This document shows, piece after piece, positions 52,719 to 64,000 of a stretch of DNA of 64,000 nucleotides. This DNA comes from Buddleja alternifolia (taxonomy: Eukaryota; Streptophyta; Magnoliopsida; Lamiales; Scrophulariaceae), in NCBI GenBank assembly GCA_019426215.1, contig CM033400.1:21126568-21190567 (forward strand), read 5' to 3'. A program made the position numbers and the translations under genes. Position 1 is the first letter of the stretch; each line of letters opens with the position of its first letter. Under the pieces are notes generated by a model. It was not told where the DNA came from. It did not search any database and saw only the letters and a list, made by a program, of their open reading frames with translations.

Positions 52719-53770
52719 GCCATTAAATGCAATCATCAACGAATATTTATTTCCAGCGGAAAATAAATTCAAATGCATTAAATGCCTGATAAGTGTATTA
52801 AATGTGATAAGCTATTATGATTTGTGGACAAGACACCTTTTGACTAGATTGTCAGATTTCAGAGTTCAAAACCTGTTCTTGTCCAATCGGAACCAGCAGA
52901 ATTTCAGGAATGTCAGAAAGGGACAATTTAATGCGCTGCGTGAGATACACACTCTCATATGTGTCCAACGGACAAATCCCAAGAAACCCTATAAATAGTA
53001 CCCTTCAGCAAACCCTAACATACACACGTACATGAACATGAAAAAGGTCAAAACTTTGCTGAAAGTACTTGAAAAAAAAAGGGCTTACAAACTCCATAGC
53101 CAAAATCCTTCAAGCTTTTCATATACATTCCAAAGACAGTCATAGATATCTCAAACCTCTTAAGAGAAAAACCCTAAATTCCTATTGAGATATCCCAAGT
53201 TGTTTGAACTTTCCAACATCAAATAAGCCCGTGACAAAACCCTCAACATCTTTCATCTGAGTGAAAAAGTTTATTGATTCTACAAGCAGCATTTCTGTGT
53301 GAGAGAAGCTTGTTGAAAAAGATCTTCATTGGAGCTGAAGTCTGTGTGATGAAGGAGTTCAAAGATCGTCTTCCCTTTCATCTATTTCGTAGAAGTCTCT
53401 GTGTGACTCTTCCATAATTAATTTAGTGAATTCTTCCAAGTGCAAAGGAGAAGAAGGACGAAGCTAGGATTACATCACCCAGTGAACCTTACAATATCTT
53501 GTGTTATTTACTGTTTTATCACTTTACTTTACATTTGCATATTATATCTTGAAAAAGCCTTCAAAACAGATAAGCGATTAATTTAAGTTCAAGAGAACGC
53601 TAAGCTATAAAATCATTTTCGTTGTGCTAACCCTGATTAAGCGATTGAAACATTACCCTATTTTGGTAATTGTTGAAATCACTAAGTCTAAGTTATCTAT
53701 TTCTAAGCGTCTGACCTAGCGCTCAGCTTTCCAAGCTTTCAAATACTTCAAATTAGTACAAAAACTTACT
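52719..53770 (+). repeat. 5' LTR of element C, truncated at both ends
   Basis: It aligns with the B LTR from within U3 (ATTTATTTCCAGCGGAAA here, ATTATTTCCAACGGAAAT in B) through the TATA box (52990-52998) to the U5 part (GATTACATCACCCAGTGAACC, GTGCTAACCCTGATT). The TGTTAGG start and the last 100 bp or so of the LTR are missing. The segment absent from the shared A/B LTR is present here. Confidence 0.85.
52990..52998 (+). promoter_or_regulatory. TATA box of the C LTR
   Basis: TATAAATAG at the position equivalent to the B TATA box. Confidence 0.7.
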
Positions 53771-53798
53771 TAGTTTTTATTTATTTTAATCTCATATC

Positions 53799-55890
53799 AT
53801 GGCTTTTAATAAGATGCCTAAGCTGATTGAGTCAAACTATGATACATAAAAACTTAAAGCATTTGCATATTTATGTTCTTGTGATAATGAGATGTTTGAT
53901 ATAATTGCAGATGGCCCCATTCAGATCATGAAAGTTATAACTCGAGCCCCTGGAGCGACTGAAGCAACTCCAGATGGTTATGTCGAGAAACCTAAGTTGG
54001 AATGGATGCCAGAAGATCGGAAAAGAGTGACTCTAGACAATGTTGGACGAAGCGCTCTTTACTCAGCGTTAGGAGACAATGATGCATTGTTCAACAGGAT
54101 CAAGTAATGCAAGACTTCAAAAGAGATATAGGATAAGTTAGCTATCGTGTGTGAAGGTTCAGCACAGATGAAGGAGAACAAGCTCTCCATAGCCATGCAA
54201 AGATTTGAGCATTTCAAAATGCAGCCCAACGAGACGATAGATCAATTGGACTCAAGGTTCACTTTTCTCATCACAAAGTTAGCATCCTTAGACAAGGAAT
54301 TGACCAAGAAGGAAATTGTCAACAAGATATTCAGAAGTCTTCCAAGCAAGTATTTGATTAAGACTGTTGCCATGAGAGAATCACAGACTTTGGAGACTCC
54401 AACTCCAGAACATGTATTTTCAGAGTTAAAGGCATTTGAGTTCGAATTGGGTGAAGTCAGTGACTGAATCAGGACCTTTAATTGCTACTACCAAAAGTAA
54501 GGGTAAAGCGATTAGTGAGGTGAAATCGACAAAATCCAATGAGGAAAAAGAGATGGCTTTATTGGTTAAAAAATTCAAGAAATTTCTAAGATATTAAAAG
54601 AGAAACCCTATAGAAAAACATCATTTCAAACCCCTCCCCCTGCACTAGCGCCTCAGTATCAAACGCCAGTGTATTCTGCACCTCAACGAGTAGAGCTAGT
54701 TCCATACCAGCGTCTTCGTCTCCTACTACGAATCTCTTAGCGCCAGTAGTTTCCAAAAAGTTATCAACTGAACAGAAAATGAAAACTAACCTTTGTTACA
54801 ACTGCAGGAAACCAGGGCACTACCAGGTAAATTTCCGTTATCCAAATGTGTCTAAGCCTACAAAGCAAGACTATGTGGATAGAAACCAATTCAGGAGCAA
54901 CCTTCGCCAACAAGGTTTGCAAGCGGAATCTGAACCATTCTCTGCACCTGAAGAAGAATTGGAATCGTCAAATGAAAGCAGTGATGATGAGCCATCAAGC
55001 GACTGAGCGTTAATTTGTCTCATGGCGAGAGATGAAGAAGCGTCTGATGACTAGCTATCTAAGGTAAACACTGAATTATCTCATCCTCTTTCTTATGATG
55101 AATTACTTAACAAAGTAAATGAGTATTATAAAGATTGTCAAGATGCCGCCAAGTTATATCAAAATCACTTTGATATCATTTCATCGCTCAGAAGTGATAG
55201 AATGACGCTCAGGGCAGAGTTGCAAGTTCAACAAAAATGCATTGAGAAGAATCAATCGCTTGAGAGTGAAATTACCTAATTGAAAAGTGACACTGATATA
55301 ATAGTCAAGAGAGAAGCTGAATTGATCACTAAACTTGCCAAATCAAAGCAACTTGTCTCATCATTATCCAAAGCGTCAAGAAAGCTAGATAATGTGACTG
55401 GGGTAACTAGACTTTTTGGTGAAAGGACTGGTTTAGGTTGTGATAAATTCGGTCAAAAATCAAAAGCATCTAAAGTTACGACAACCAACAAAGGAAAAAA
55501 TGTATTCTTTGTTGAGAAGAGTTCAAACAGTAAAATGCTGAATGAACCCAAGGACAATGGTAAGAGGCCAAATGAGAAGGTCAATACCAACTCAGGCAAC
55601 AAGGAGAAGATGAAAGTGAATGATTCACAAAAGAAGGTTCATCCAAACGCTCAAAAGGCTAAGGATAAACCATCTACAAGTGAATCAAACGCTAAGTGTC
55701 AATCACCAAAAGCGATTCCTAAGCCAGTGTCGAGGAAACACTAGCATCAATATCCTCAAAGATCTAGATCATATTATCAATATTATGATCATTATGATTA
55801 CGACTATGATTACTATTACAATCGAGGATATTACTATACACCTAAAAAGCACGCCCAACACAAACGAAACTCAAGAAGGCCAATCTTCTC
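53799..55890 (+). pseudogene. Gag of element C
   Basis: It starts MAFNKMPKLIESNYD and stays similar to the A Gag along its whole length, including a zinc knuckle near 54797 (CYNCRKPGHYQVNF, with the last Cys changed to Phe) and the coiled coil (55100-55400). Stops replace several codons, among them two that are Trp in A, and frames change near 54470 and 54600. The C terminus (NSRRPIFS) ends in the same frame as in A. The ATG lies directly after a deletion that removed the primer site. Confidence 0.9.
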
Positions 55891-56005
55891 GTAATGAAGA
55901 CAAGGAAAATATAGGTTTAGAAAGTTTTAATTCAAACTTAAGTCACTAACGTTGAAGGACCCAAGACAAAATGGGTACCTAAGAAATATTAGAACTGCCC
56001 TTTAA

Positions 56006-57615
56006 ATGCAGGTACCTCGAGCCAACACCAATACTTCAGTATGGTACATTGATAGTGGGTCGTCAAGGTACATGACTGGCTCGAAGGATCTCGTAGTCAA
56101 CTATCGTGCAACCAATTGTCCTCAAGTTATATTCGGTGATAACTCCAAAGATAAAACCAAAGGTATAGGTATCATGCATAGGGGGAACATCATGATAAGT
56201 GATGTATATTATGTTGAGGGTCTTAAGCACAATTTATTGAGCATAAGTCAATTTTGTGATAAAGACTTTGAAGTCAAATTCTTAAGCGACTGTTGCTATG
56301 TTAACGACACTAAAACTAAGTCTACTAAATTAAGAGGAAAGAGAACAAACAATGTGTATTTAGTGGATTGGGATTCAACAATAGATAACAACCCCACATG
56401 CTTTGTTGCTAAAAGTCAAAATGAATTGGGTTGGTTATGGATAGAAAAATGAATCACCTCAACTTTAAAGCAGTCTCTCAGCTAATATCGCTAAATCTAG
56501 TAGAGGGATTACCTAAGGATTCTTTTAAGAAAAATCGCTTATGTGATGCATGCCAAATGTGTAAACAAGTCAAATAATCTCAAGAAGAAACCTCATCTAT
56601 CTATTTCTAGAGTCCTTGAACTATCACATTTAGATTTGTTTGGTGCTATTCAAATCATGTGTTAGTGGTAAAAAGTACTCGCTAGTAATAGTTGATGATT
56701 TCTCTCGCTATACATGGGTAGAATTTCTAGCGACCAAAGATGAAACTAGTGTTAAGCTCACAGCGCTATTTCGTCAATTACAAACATCAAAAGACTTAAA
56801 GGTGACAAGAATTAGAAGCGATAGAGGTACTGAATTTACTAACCATATTGTTGAGAAGTTTTGTACAGATATTAGAATACTTCATGAGTATTTTGCGCCT
56901 ATAACACCTCAACAAAATAGAGTGGCTAAGCGACAGAACATAACGCTTAAAGAAGCCGCTAGGACGATGTTAGCAGAGTCCAAGCTACCTCAAAGGTTTT
57001 GGGCTTGAAGCTACCAATACCGATTGCTACACTCAGAACCGGTGTACATGATAAGACTCCATATAAATTGTGGAAGGGACGTAAGCTAAACGTTTCATAT
57101 TTTCATGTATTTGGTTCAAAAATGTTTCATTCATAACAATGGATCCCATAATCTAAGGACATTTGATCCTAAAGCGGATAAGGAAATCTTTCTAGGCTAA
57201 GCCAAAAATGGAAAGAGTTTTCGCATCCTAAATAAAATCAAATCGAAGGTTGAAGAATCCATTCATGTTGTGTTTGATGATGCTAACCAAGAACCAAGTA
57301 AGGTTAATACTGATGATGTAGGAATTGAAGATCTTGCCCAACAAGCATCACAAATCAATCTTGGTGATGATAGTGATGATGAGGATGATGAGATCTTTGT
57401 GCCTAATCCTAAGGTTACTCATGAGGTTACTAATGATGATATTGTTAGAAATGCTGATGATCATGAAGAGAATGATCATCAAGAGCAAATTGGAACTGTG
57501 AATGATGTAGCGACTGCACAAGAGACAAATGAGGGTCAAGAGATTGATAATCAAGAGTCTCTCAACCCATTCCAACCAGATCGTAAATGGCTTAAGATCA
57601 TCCACCAGAGCTAGT
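56006..57615 (+). pseudogene. Pol, protease-integrase part, element C
   Basis: The ATG at 56006 directly follows TAA, mirroring the TGA-ATG of A and B. Protease [13 protein letters not shown], the zinc finger region (broken near 56450) and integrase blocks (VDDFSRYTW at about 56690, SDRGTEFTN at about 56820) are visible, with frameshifts and stops. The region after integrase (57270-57614) keeps ten bases that A and B lack, then changes frame before RT. Confidence 0.9.
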
Positions 57616-57629
57616 TATTGGAGATATTG

Positions 57630-59193
57630 GAACACCTGTTCGAACTAGGGCCACTACAATTAATGAGGCCATGTTCGAAAGTTTTCTATCTGAAATGGAA
57701 CCAAAGAAAGTGGATGAAGCGCTCAGTGATTCAAGTTGGGTAGAAGCGATGCAAGAGGAGCTTAACCAATTTGAGAGAAGTAAGGTCTAAACGCTAGTAC
57801 CAAGACCAATTCACCAAGGAGTTATTGGGACTAGATGGGTTTTTAGGAACAAGATGGATGAAGATGTCATTGTTATAAGAAACAAAGCCAGACTAGTCGC
57901 TCAAGGTTATTGCCAAGAAGAGGGTATTGATTTTGATGAAACTTATGCCCCAGTAGCTCGCCTTGAAGTGATTCGGATGTTCCTAGCTTTTGCCGCATTC
58001 AACAAGCTCACAGTATATCAAATGGACGTGAAAGTGCTTTCTTGAATGTTAAACTCTAAGAAGAAAAATACGTGGAGCAACCTCCAGGATTCATCAAAAA
58101 CCTTGACAAAAGTACAGTCTACAAGCACCAAGAGCATGGTATGACACTCTTCCTATCTTCCTTGTAGGTAAAGGCTTTTCAAAAGGTAGAGTTGACACAA
58201 CATTATTTAAAATTACCCATAATGAAGATATTCTCTTAGTCCAAATTTATGCTGATGATATTATATTCAGATCTACTAATAAGCGATTGTGTGAGAAATT
58301 TTCAAAAATGATGCAAGATCAATTTGGAATGAGCATGATGGGTGAATTAACTTTCTCCTTAGGATTACAAGTTAAACAACTCCTAATGGCATATTTATAA
58401 ACCAAGTTAAATATACAAGAGATATGATTAAGAAATTTGATATGGAAAATGAATCATCTTCAAAAATTCCAATGAGCCAAGCGCTTAAATTAGATAAAGA
58501 TGAAAGTGGGAAAAAGATTGATATCACTAACTATAGAGGTATCATTGGATCACTTCTTTATCTTACCACTAGTAGACCTGATATTATGTTTTCGGTATGC
58601 ATGTGTGCATGCTTTCAAGATGATCCAAAAGAATCACACTTAATTGCTACCAAGAAGATCCTTAAATACCTAAAAGGCACACAAAATATGGGCTTATGGT
58701 ATCCAAGAGACTCTCTTTTTGAACTAATTGGTTATTCAGACGCAGATTTTGCAGGATGCAAAATAGATAGAAAGAGTACTAATGGTACATGTTAATTTCT
58801 AGGTGATAGACTAGTTTCGTGGCATAATAAGAAACAACAATCCATAGCGGCTTCTATCGCTGAGGCAGAGTATGTAGCCGCTGGAAGCTGTAGTGCACAA
58901 ATTCTTTGGATGAGGCAACAACTTAAAGATTATGGGACTATCTTAGTACTTACCCTAATCCATTATGATAACCAAAGCGCTTTAGCTATGACCCAAACTC
59001 AGTCCTTCACTCTAGAACTAAACACATTGACATTCGCTACCATTTCTTGCGTGACCATGTTCAAAAGAAAGATATCTCCATGCATTTCATTGGTACTGAC
59101 AAACAACTGGCAGGTATCTTCACCAAAGCGCTCAACGAACGATGCTTTCTCACTTTGAGAAGTGAATTAGGTATGATTGATTTAAACGCTTAA
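57630..59193 (+). pseudogene. Pol, RT-RNase H part, element C
   Basis: It is homologous to A 4419-5975 and ends in the same peptide (LGMIDLNA) at 59193. The active site reads YADD near 58249. There is a deletion around 58030-58130 that removes part of the palm, and several frameshifts. The RNase H blocks [17 protein letters not shown] and [11 protein letters not shown] are readable. Confidence 0.9.
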
Positions 59194-60032
59194 TCATAAA
59201 ATATCATATCTTTCATAGGCATATAATTTAAGGGGAGTCCACTTTATTATTTTTTCTAAAACCTTGTTTTTATTGAAATGAGTTATCAATTTTAGGGGGA
59301 ACTTTAAAATTGCACTTATTCCAACCAATAAGCGTCTATGATCAAAAATGATTTTCAATAATTTTGTGCATTGATCATTAGCATTTATCTTTTATGCATG
59401 ACAAAATCAATCTCTAACAAAATTAAATAAAAAATATCTTTTAAAGATCAAAAGCGATTAAATTTTATTACGGCTTCAATGTTAAGAATATTTTAAATGC
59501 TAAGTAACTTTCTCTGAAAATCATGCATTGTTTTCATCTCTAAAAGGTAGCGTGTGGATAAGTCCAAAAAGATAAAATTTGACAACTACCCACGCGCTCC
59601 TATCAAATCAAACTGACGGTTAATGATTCCTATCTAAAAATAGGCGGTTTACTAAATGCATGTGTCTGGGTACGTGTTAGTGTATCATTAGGCGCGTGCA
59701 ACTCATGCTGAACATTTTCAAAATCTCAAAGGTTTTTGAAAAGTAACTGCCGACTCCAAAGTTTATTATTTACAGCAGTTAACCTAATTTTACGCCTCAT
59801 TTACATCCGTCTTTATTATTTAACTGCCCAGATTCAATGAATTTCATTTCCATATTTACTGCCGTTATACGTGGCACCTATCTAAGCTAGTAAGGAGTTA
59901 CTTTTGCCATCTATTTAAACTCCTTGAACTTTTACAAGAAAACTTTATCACTTCCAAAATTTCTTGCTATTAAAGTGCATCCTCTTTCCAAGGCAAAAAG
60001 TTCTCTTTTCTCAAAGTTTTTCAAAATCTTCA
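59194..60032 (+). other. Spacer between pol and the extra ORF of element C
   Basis: About 840 bp without an ORF. Purine-tract-like blocks TTAAGGGGAG (about 59229) and TTTAGGGGGAAC (about 59292) follow the pol stop, as in A and B. The rest is AT-rich, with AAGCG words. Confidence 0.7.
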
Positions 60033-61568
60033 ATGGCGCCACCAAAGTCATCATCTTCTACTGCCGGAAAAACCACCAAGAAACCAATGGGTTACAATGC
60101 AGGTTTCCTTCTTAACTGAGACTACCTGTTAGGCAACCAAAACTTTCCAATGAGAGATATTCTGGCTCTCATTGATGAATCCGGTCTGAAAAACCTTCTG
60201 ACCTCTCATTCTCTTCTTCACGAGGATGAAGTTAAACACTGTTTTAAAAATACTGTCATTTCTGCCGATGGCAATTCTATTACCTGCTCCTTTCCCTCTC
60301 TTGAAACACCTTTTGTTCTTACTGCCACACTCATTGTCGATCTTCTGCAACTGCCTTTGGAGGGATGTAAAGTCGAAGATGTGGGCATGAGTGCATCTAC
60401 AAAGGTATGGGAAGCTGTTCTCAGTGATGCAACTGAAGATGATTATAAATCAAACCTCAAGAAGAATGACATGAAGGGCGAGTATGTCATTTTGGAGGAT
60501 ATATGTGCTAAGATGATAGAGTGCAGAAAGGGTTCATTCGATAAAGTATCTTTAATTCAGTTTAAAATGATGATAGCAGTTTTGACCAAGTTGAAGGGCA
60601 ATTAGGCTTCCTATATTTTTAATCGCTTTAAGGTAGCGATGCAAGAGTCCTTCAATCCCAAGCCTTATGGGATTTTATTAAGTTTTTTGATTAGCGCTTG
60701 TGGATTCTCTACTTCCAAGGGATCCAAAGTACCGGCTACAAAATTTTATGGAAAGAAAATGGTTGGAGAATTGCTACACCCCAAGCGTCGCGGTGGTGTA
60801 GCAGTTCCAAAAGAAGAGTGTGAGCATCTCCTAGCTGAAGGCCTCGCTGAAGGTGAAGGTCAAGTCCATGGTGATGATGAGGATCAAACGAGCTCTTCCT
60901 CATCAGATGAACCAGCCGAAGTTGTTGTTAAGTGACCCAAGAGAAAGGTTTCTATGAAAGTTGCTGAGCAATCCCAGCCAACTAAGAAGTAGAAGAAGAA
61001 GGAGACCAAGAAAAAATAGAAATCTCCCTCTCCTCCTCCTAAATCTCTTTCTCCCCCTCCTAAAGTTCTTTCTCCCCCTCCTGCTTTTGTTATCTCTCCG
61101 GAAGAAGAAGAGGCTGAAGAGGAAGAAGTACCGCTAGCACGCAAGCGTACTCCTTGGTCCACTCCAACAGGATCAACAAGCGCTCCAACGCTTTAAGAAC
61201 CAACGAATGTTCCTTCCCCTCCTCCTTCTGAAGTTATTCCTGAATCTATTCCAGAGCTTGAAGCTGCTGTTCCTTTTGAGAAGCTTGTTCATTTTCAGGG
61301 TAAGTACTTGTGATAAACAGTGTATTTTCTCATTTCCTCGTTAGGTTTACCGTTTCTAATGCTAAGGCTAAAACTCTCTCAGCTGAAAGTGAAGCGATTA
61401 TTCAAGATGTCTTTAATAATTTTGAGAAATTGAATATTCCCATTCGTGCTGATCCCCTCACTTCTTTCCTCAATTTAGATCCTAATGAAGAAGTCTTGGA
61501 GGCTGAGGATATGGAAACTTCAACTTCCAAAGATCCAGCGACTAAAATAGTCAAAGAGATTCCTCAGA

Positions 61569-61645
61569 GTAAGCGTCTTAGTATTTTCATCGTTTATTTC
61601 TACTTAGTAGAAATCTTTTGTTTCTCAAACGCTTGCCTGTATCAG
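61569..61645 (+). other. Candidate intron in the extra ORF of element C
   Basis: 77 bp, T-rich, donor A/GTAAGC and acceptor GTATCAG/CT. The reading phases on both sides agree, so removal would join the 61310 frame to the 61618 frame. There is no transcript evidence. Confidence 0.4.
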
Positions 61646-62562
61646 CTCAAAGAGCACAAGACGCTGATGCACCTCCTCTCTCAGAAGCAGACATAGAGTT
61701 GGACGTTGATTTATTAACGATGGTGGAAATTGCTAAAGAGTTAGACACAGTTTTTCTAGACGCTGAGATCTCACCAACTAAAGAAGCAACTACTGATGTT
61801 GAGCGGTTGACAGAAGTTGCCGAGATCATCCCCACACCAACTGGTCCTCCTCCTCAAGTGGTCAATTTCTTTCCCATAGGCTATACTGAAGATTTGGAAT
61901 ATTATTATGCTTGGAGAGAAAAGACGCTTAGGTAATTGATTGATATGGAGCTCAACTTTCAAACAACGCTCCACAATCCATCTCTTTCAGATGCTGAGAA
62001 GTCAATTATTTTTGAAACACTTGCTAGCAGCGGCATCATTTCAATGAAAGAAATCATTGCTCGCTTGGAATTTTCAAAAATTCCACAAAAGGATCTGGCA
62101 GAGTTCGAGAGCAATCGCTTTCAAGAAATTGGCAAAAGCATGGGATACAATTATCCATTCCACCGAACTCATGTCCAAATAAGGAATCCTCATATGGGCG
62201 ATTGGGGAAAGAATCCAGATGAGGAATAGCTGAACAAGATGGGCTATTTAGCGCTCCCCAAAGTTGTCCATTCTAAAGCCAATAAGTCTTCCAAGAAGCC
62301 GCTACATTTATGGAAGGGAAAGGGTGTAATGCATCGAGCTCACCCTAACCCTATCAATTTTTGGATCAAAGATGAAGCTAGAGAGTTCCTTGCCAGGGTT
62401 TGTGCAGAAAGTTTTGTAGAAGAGAAGCAGTGATTCAATACTGCTCACTACAAGACTTGATAGAGAACTCGCTGGCACTCTTAGAAAATGATGGATATTG
62501 GATATATCCAGATGGGCAGAGGATTTCGTTTTGCATTTTCATACAATTGATAAAATGCTCAG

Positions 62563-62629
62563 GTATCCATTTTTGTTTAATTTTGGAGTTGAATATTGGC
62601 GTAGAGCATATGCCTTATTTCTGCTGCAG
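62563..62629 (+). other. Second candidate intron in the extra ORF of element C
   Basis: 67 bp with donor CAG/GTATCC and acceptor TTTCTGCTGCAG/AG. The phases of the 62400 and 62644 frames match across it. It is short for a plant intron, and the upstream frame needs a shift to connect to the previous segment. Confidence 0.35.
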
Positions 62630-63807
62630 AGGCGAAATCACTTGTGGGTCCAATAGATGCCCTACCTTATTTTCGCCGAGGTATGGAAAGCTACATCCGT
62701 GATCAACTTAGACAAATAAGTCAAGGAGGCTATGAGTTGAATCTTACTCAGCGACTCCAGATTGACTTAAACGAAGACGCTTCTACAAGCAAACGGGATG
62801 AGCGCTCAGGACCAAGCGATGCCCCAATTCATTTTGCCGATGATTTTGCAAAATTTCACCCTGAAAGACGAGCGATTGACGAGAACTCTCAATCGTTGGA
62901 TATCACTTTTAACCAACACTTTGTTTCTAGTGACTTCCATGGGTACAACTTACACCCCGTCTTATTTTCTGAGTAGAATATTCAAGTAGCCAACTTTATT
63001 TCTTTAATCAGACCAATGGATCAAGAAGCTACTTAAGCTCTCATGCCATTTATTTTGGACTATTACAACTCTTATACTTCAGGTATCGATTTGCCAGAAG
63101 AAGTACATTTTGCACTAAGTACTGAAGAGCGCAAAGACGCTATATTCTATATCCTACAGACGAAGGTAATAAGTCCAAGGCACGTGATGGAAGCGATTGG
63201 CCTACTCTGGGTCATTGTTGTTGACAAACCTTCTCCTCAAGTGGAGATTGTGGAAATGGAATTGGAACAAACTCGTACTGTGGAAGTCGCTCCTACTCAA
63301 GTGGCTAATTTGCAAACTGAAGTTGCCTCTAGCACTCCAGTAGTCGAGGTTCCAATTGTTGCTCAAGTTGCAGAGATTGATAATGTAACTCAATCTGTTC
63401 AGCAAGCGATAGAAGAAGTACATGCAGAGATTGCTGAAGAGCCTGAAGAGCCATTTATCAGAGATAAATCAAAAGGAAAGACTGCAGTTTCTAGCTCATA
63501 CAGACTCATTCTGTCCCCTGAGCGTTCTTCTTCTTCAGACTTTGACTCGGAAAGTGATCAAGAGACGCGAGACTTTAGACGAGCCGTTAGGAACTCACTC
63601 AACACCATCGAGGGTTCCTGCACCAAAATGCTCAACAATGATGATAGACATATCCGCTTAGTCTCAGACACTAGAAGCCTTGATATTGCAAACGCAACTA
63701 CAAAGAGCACTATAGCAATAATGGATAGCATTTCACCGCTGATCACAGGCCTTTCCGAGGAGTTCAATCGCCACTTAGCCCAGAACGCTTTAGCAAATAC
63801 TGAGTGA

Positions 63808-64000
63808 CACAATTCTTCCAATTTGGTTTCTCAGAGTATTGCGAAACAAGTCGCTCTACTTGTTGAATAAGTCAAGTTATTTCGACGAGATATCACTGAT
63901 CTCAAGGCCTCCCTTGATGATACCAAGAAAGGGGAAGATGAGCAAGAAAAGCAACAATTGTCCAAAGCGAAAGGAAAAGCCTTGACGATGCCAATTTATA
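63808..64000 (+). other. Continuation of element C beyond the last long frame
   Basis: Broken coding-like sequence (DDTKKGEDEQEKQQL is readable) probably corresponding to the coiled-coil and basic region of the A/B extra ORF. It is cut by the window end. Confidence 0.5.

Larger units (their letters stand above)
60033..63807 (+). pseudogene. Extra ORF of element C, decayed homologue of the 1302-codon ORF
   Basis: The ATG at 60033 (MAPPKSSSSTAGKTTKK) starts a region homologous to the N terminus of the A/B extra ORF. FPMRDILALIDESGLKNLL aligns with the A/B plant-transposon-like domain and SYIFNRFK with AYIFSRFR. In-frame stops at about 60118 and 60603 fall where A/B have Trp. Further on, similarity is weaker, with a Pro/Lys-rich insert (60940-61110), further frames to 62976, and an acidic 254-codon frame (63043-63807) ahead of coiled-coil-like sequence at the window end. 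Two short segments (61569-61645, 62563-62629) look like introns. No signal peptide is seen. Confidence 0.75.
52719..64000 (+). mobile_element. Old Sirevirus-like copia element C (5' part; runs off the window)
   Basis: This is a plus-strand relative of A and B with the same order: LTR, gag, protease-integrase, RT-RNase H, purine-rich spacer and extra ORF. Many stops and frameshifts mark it as a decayed copy. Its LTR lacks the first U3 bases and it has lost the LTR 3' end together with the primer site. Its 3' LTR is beyond the window. Confidence 0.92.

Noticed and set aside
61302..61346. A third intron-like segment in element C (GGTAAGTACTTG to CTCGTTAG)
   Set aside because: At about 45 bp it is too short, and the reading phases on the two sides do not agree.

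Overview
This is a transposon-rich stretch of a flowering-plant nuclear genome, probably a eudicot. I recognise one ordinary host gene, a two-exon germin-like protein on the minus strand at 45959-47330. Almost everything else is LTR retrotransposons, mostly Ty1/copia, plus non-autonomous DNA transposons, in AT-rich intergenic DNA. The large extra ORF of the main element resembles, from memory, proteins common in asterid (Lamiales) annotations. That placement is weak. I saw no rRNA, tRNA or CRISPR feature.

1-23561 is a head-to-tail array of two near-identical, minus-strand, Sirevirus-like copia elements, called A (left, cut by the window edge) and B (right). They share one LTR at 10017-11015, which is both the 5' LTR of A and the 3' LTR of B. 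In sense order each unit has LTR, tRNA-Met-type primer site, gag, protease-integrase, RT-RNase H, a spacer with purine tracts, a roughly 1300-codon extra ORF of unknown function, a final purine tract and the LTR. The shared LTR lacks 765 bp, including the TATA box, that the outer B LTR keeps. Both copies carry the same frameshift inside pol, and B has further lesions.

The array sits inside the RNase H region of an older minus-strand copia element, E (23562-29028), which also carries a hAT-like MITE. Element D (29404-34923) is a complete plus-strand copia with two LTRs and a perfect AAAAC target duplication, but its pol is broken in several places.

34929-50600 is intergenic DNA around the germin-like gene. 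It holds a Mutator-like element with terminal repeats over 230 bp, itself split by a copia remnant (F). It also holds five or more MITEs, several with perfect target duplications, a 190-bp tandem duplication, duplicated flanking segments and a 401-bp CACTA-type element with an AGG duplication.

50838-52718 is a rearranged Ty3/gypsy-type remnant (LTR, short internal piece, partial LTR, short internal piece). From about 52719 to the window end lies element C, an old, decayed plus-strand relative of A and B that keeps the same gene order, including the extra ORF. Comparing C with A and B is the basis for several inferences: which LTR is ancestral, where pol lost bases, and that the extra ORF is an old part of the family.
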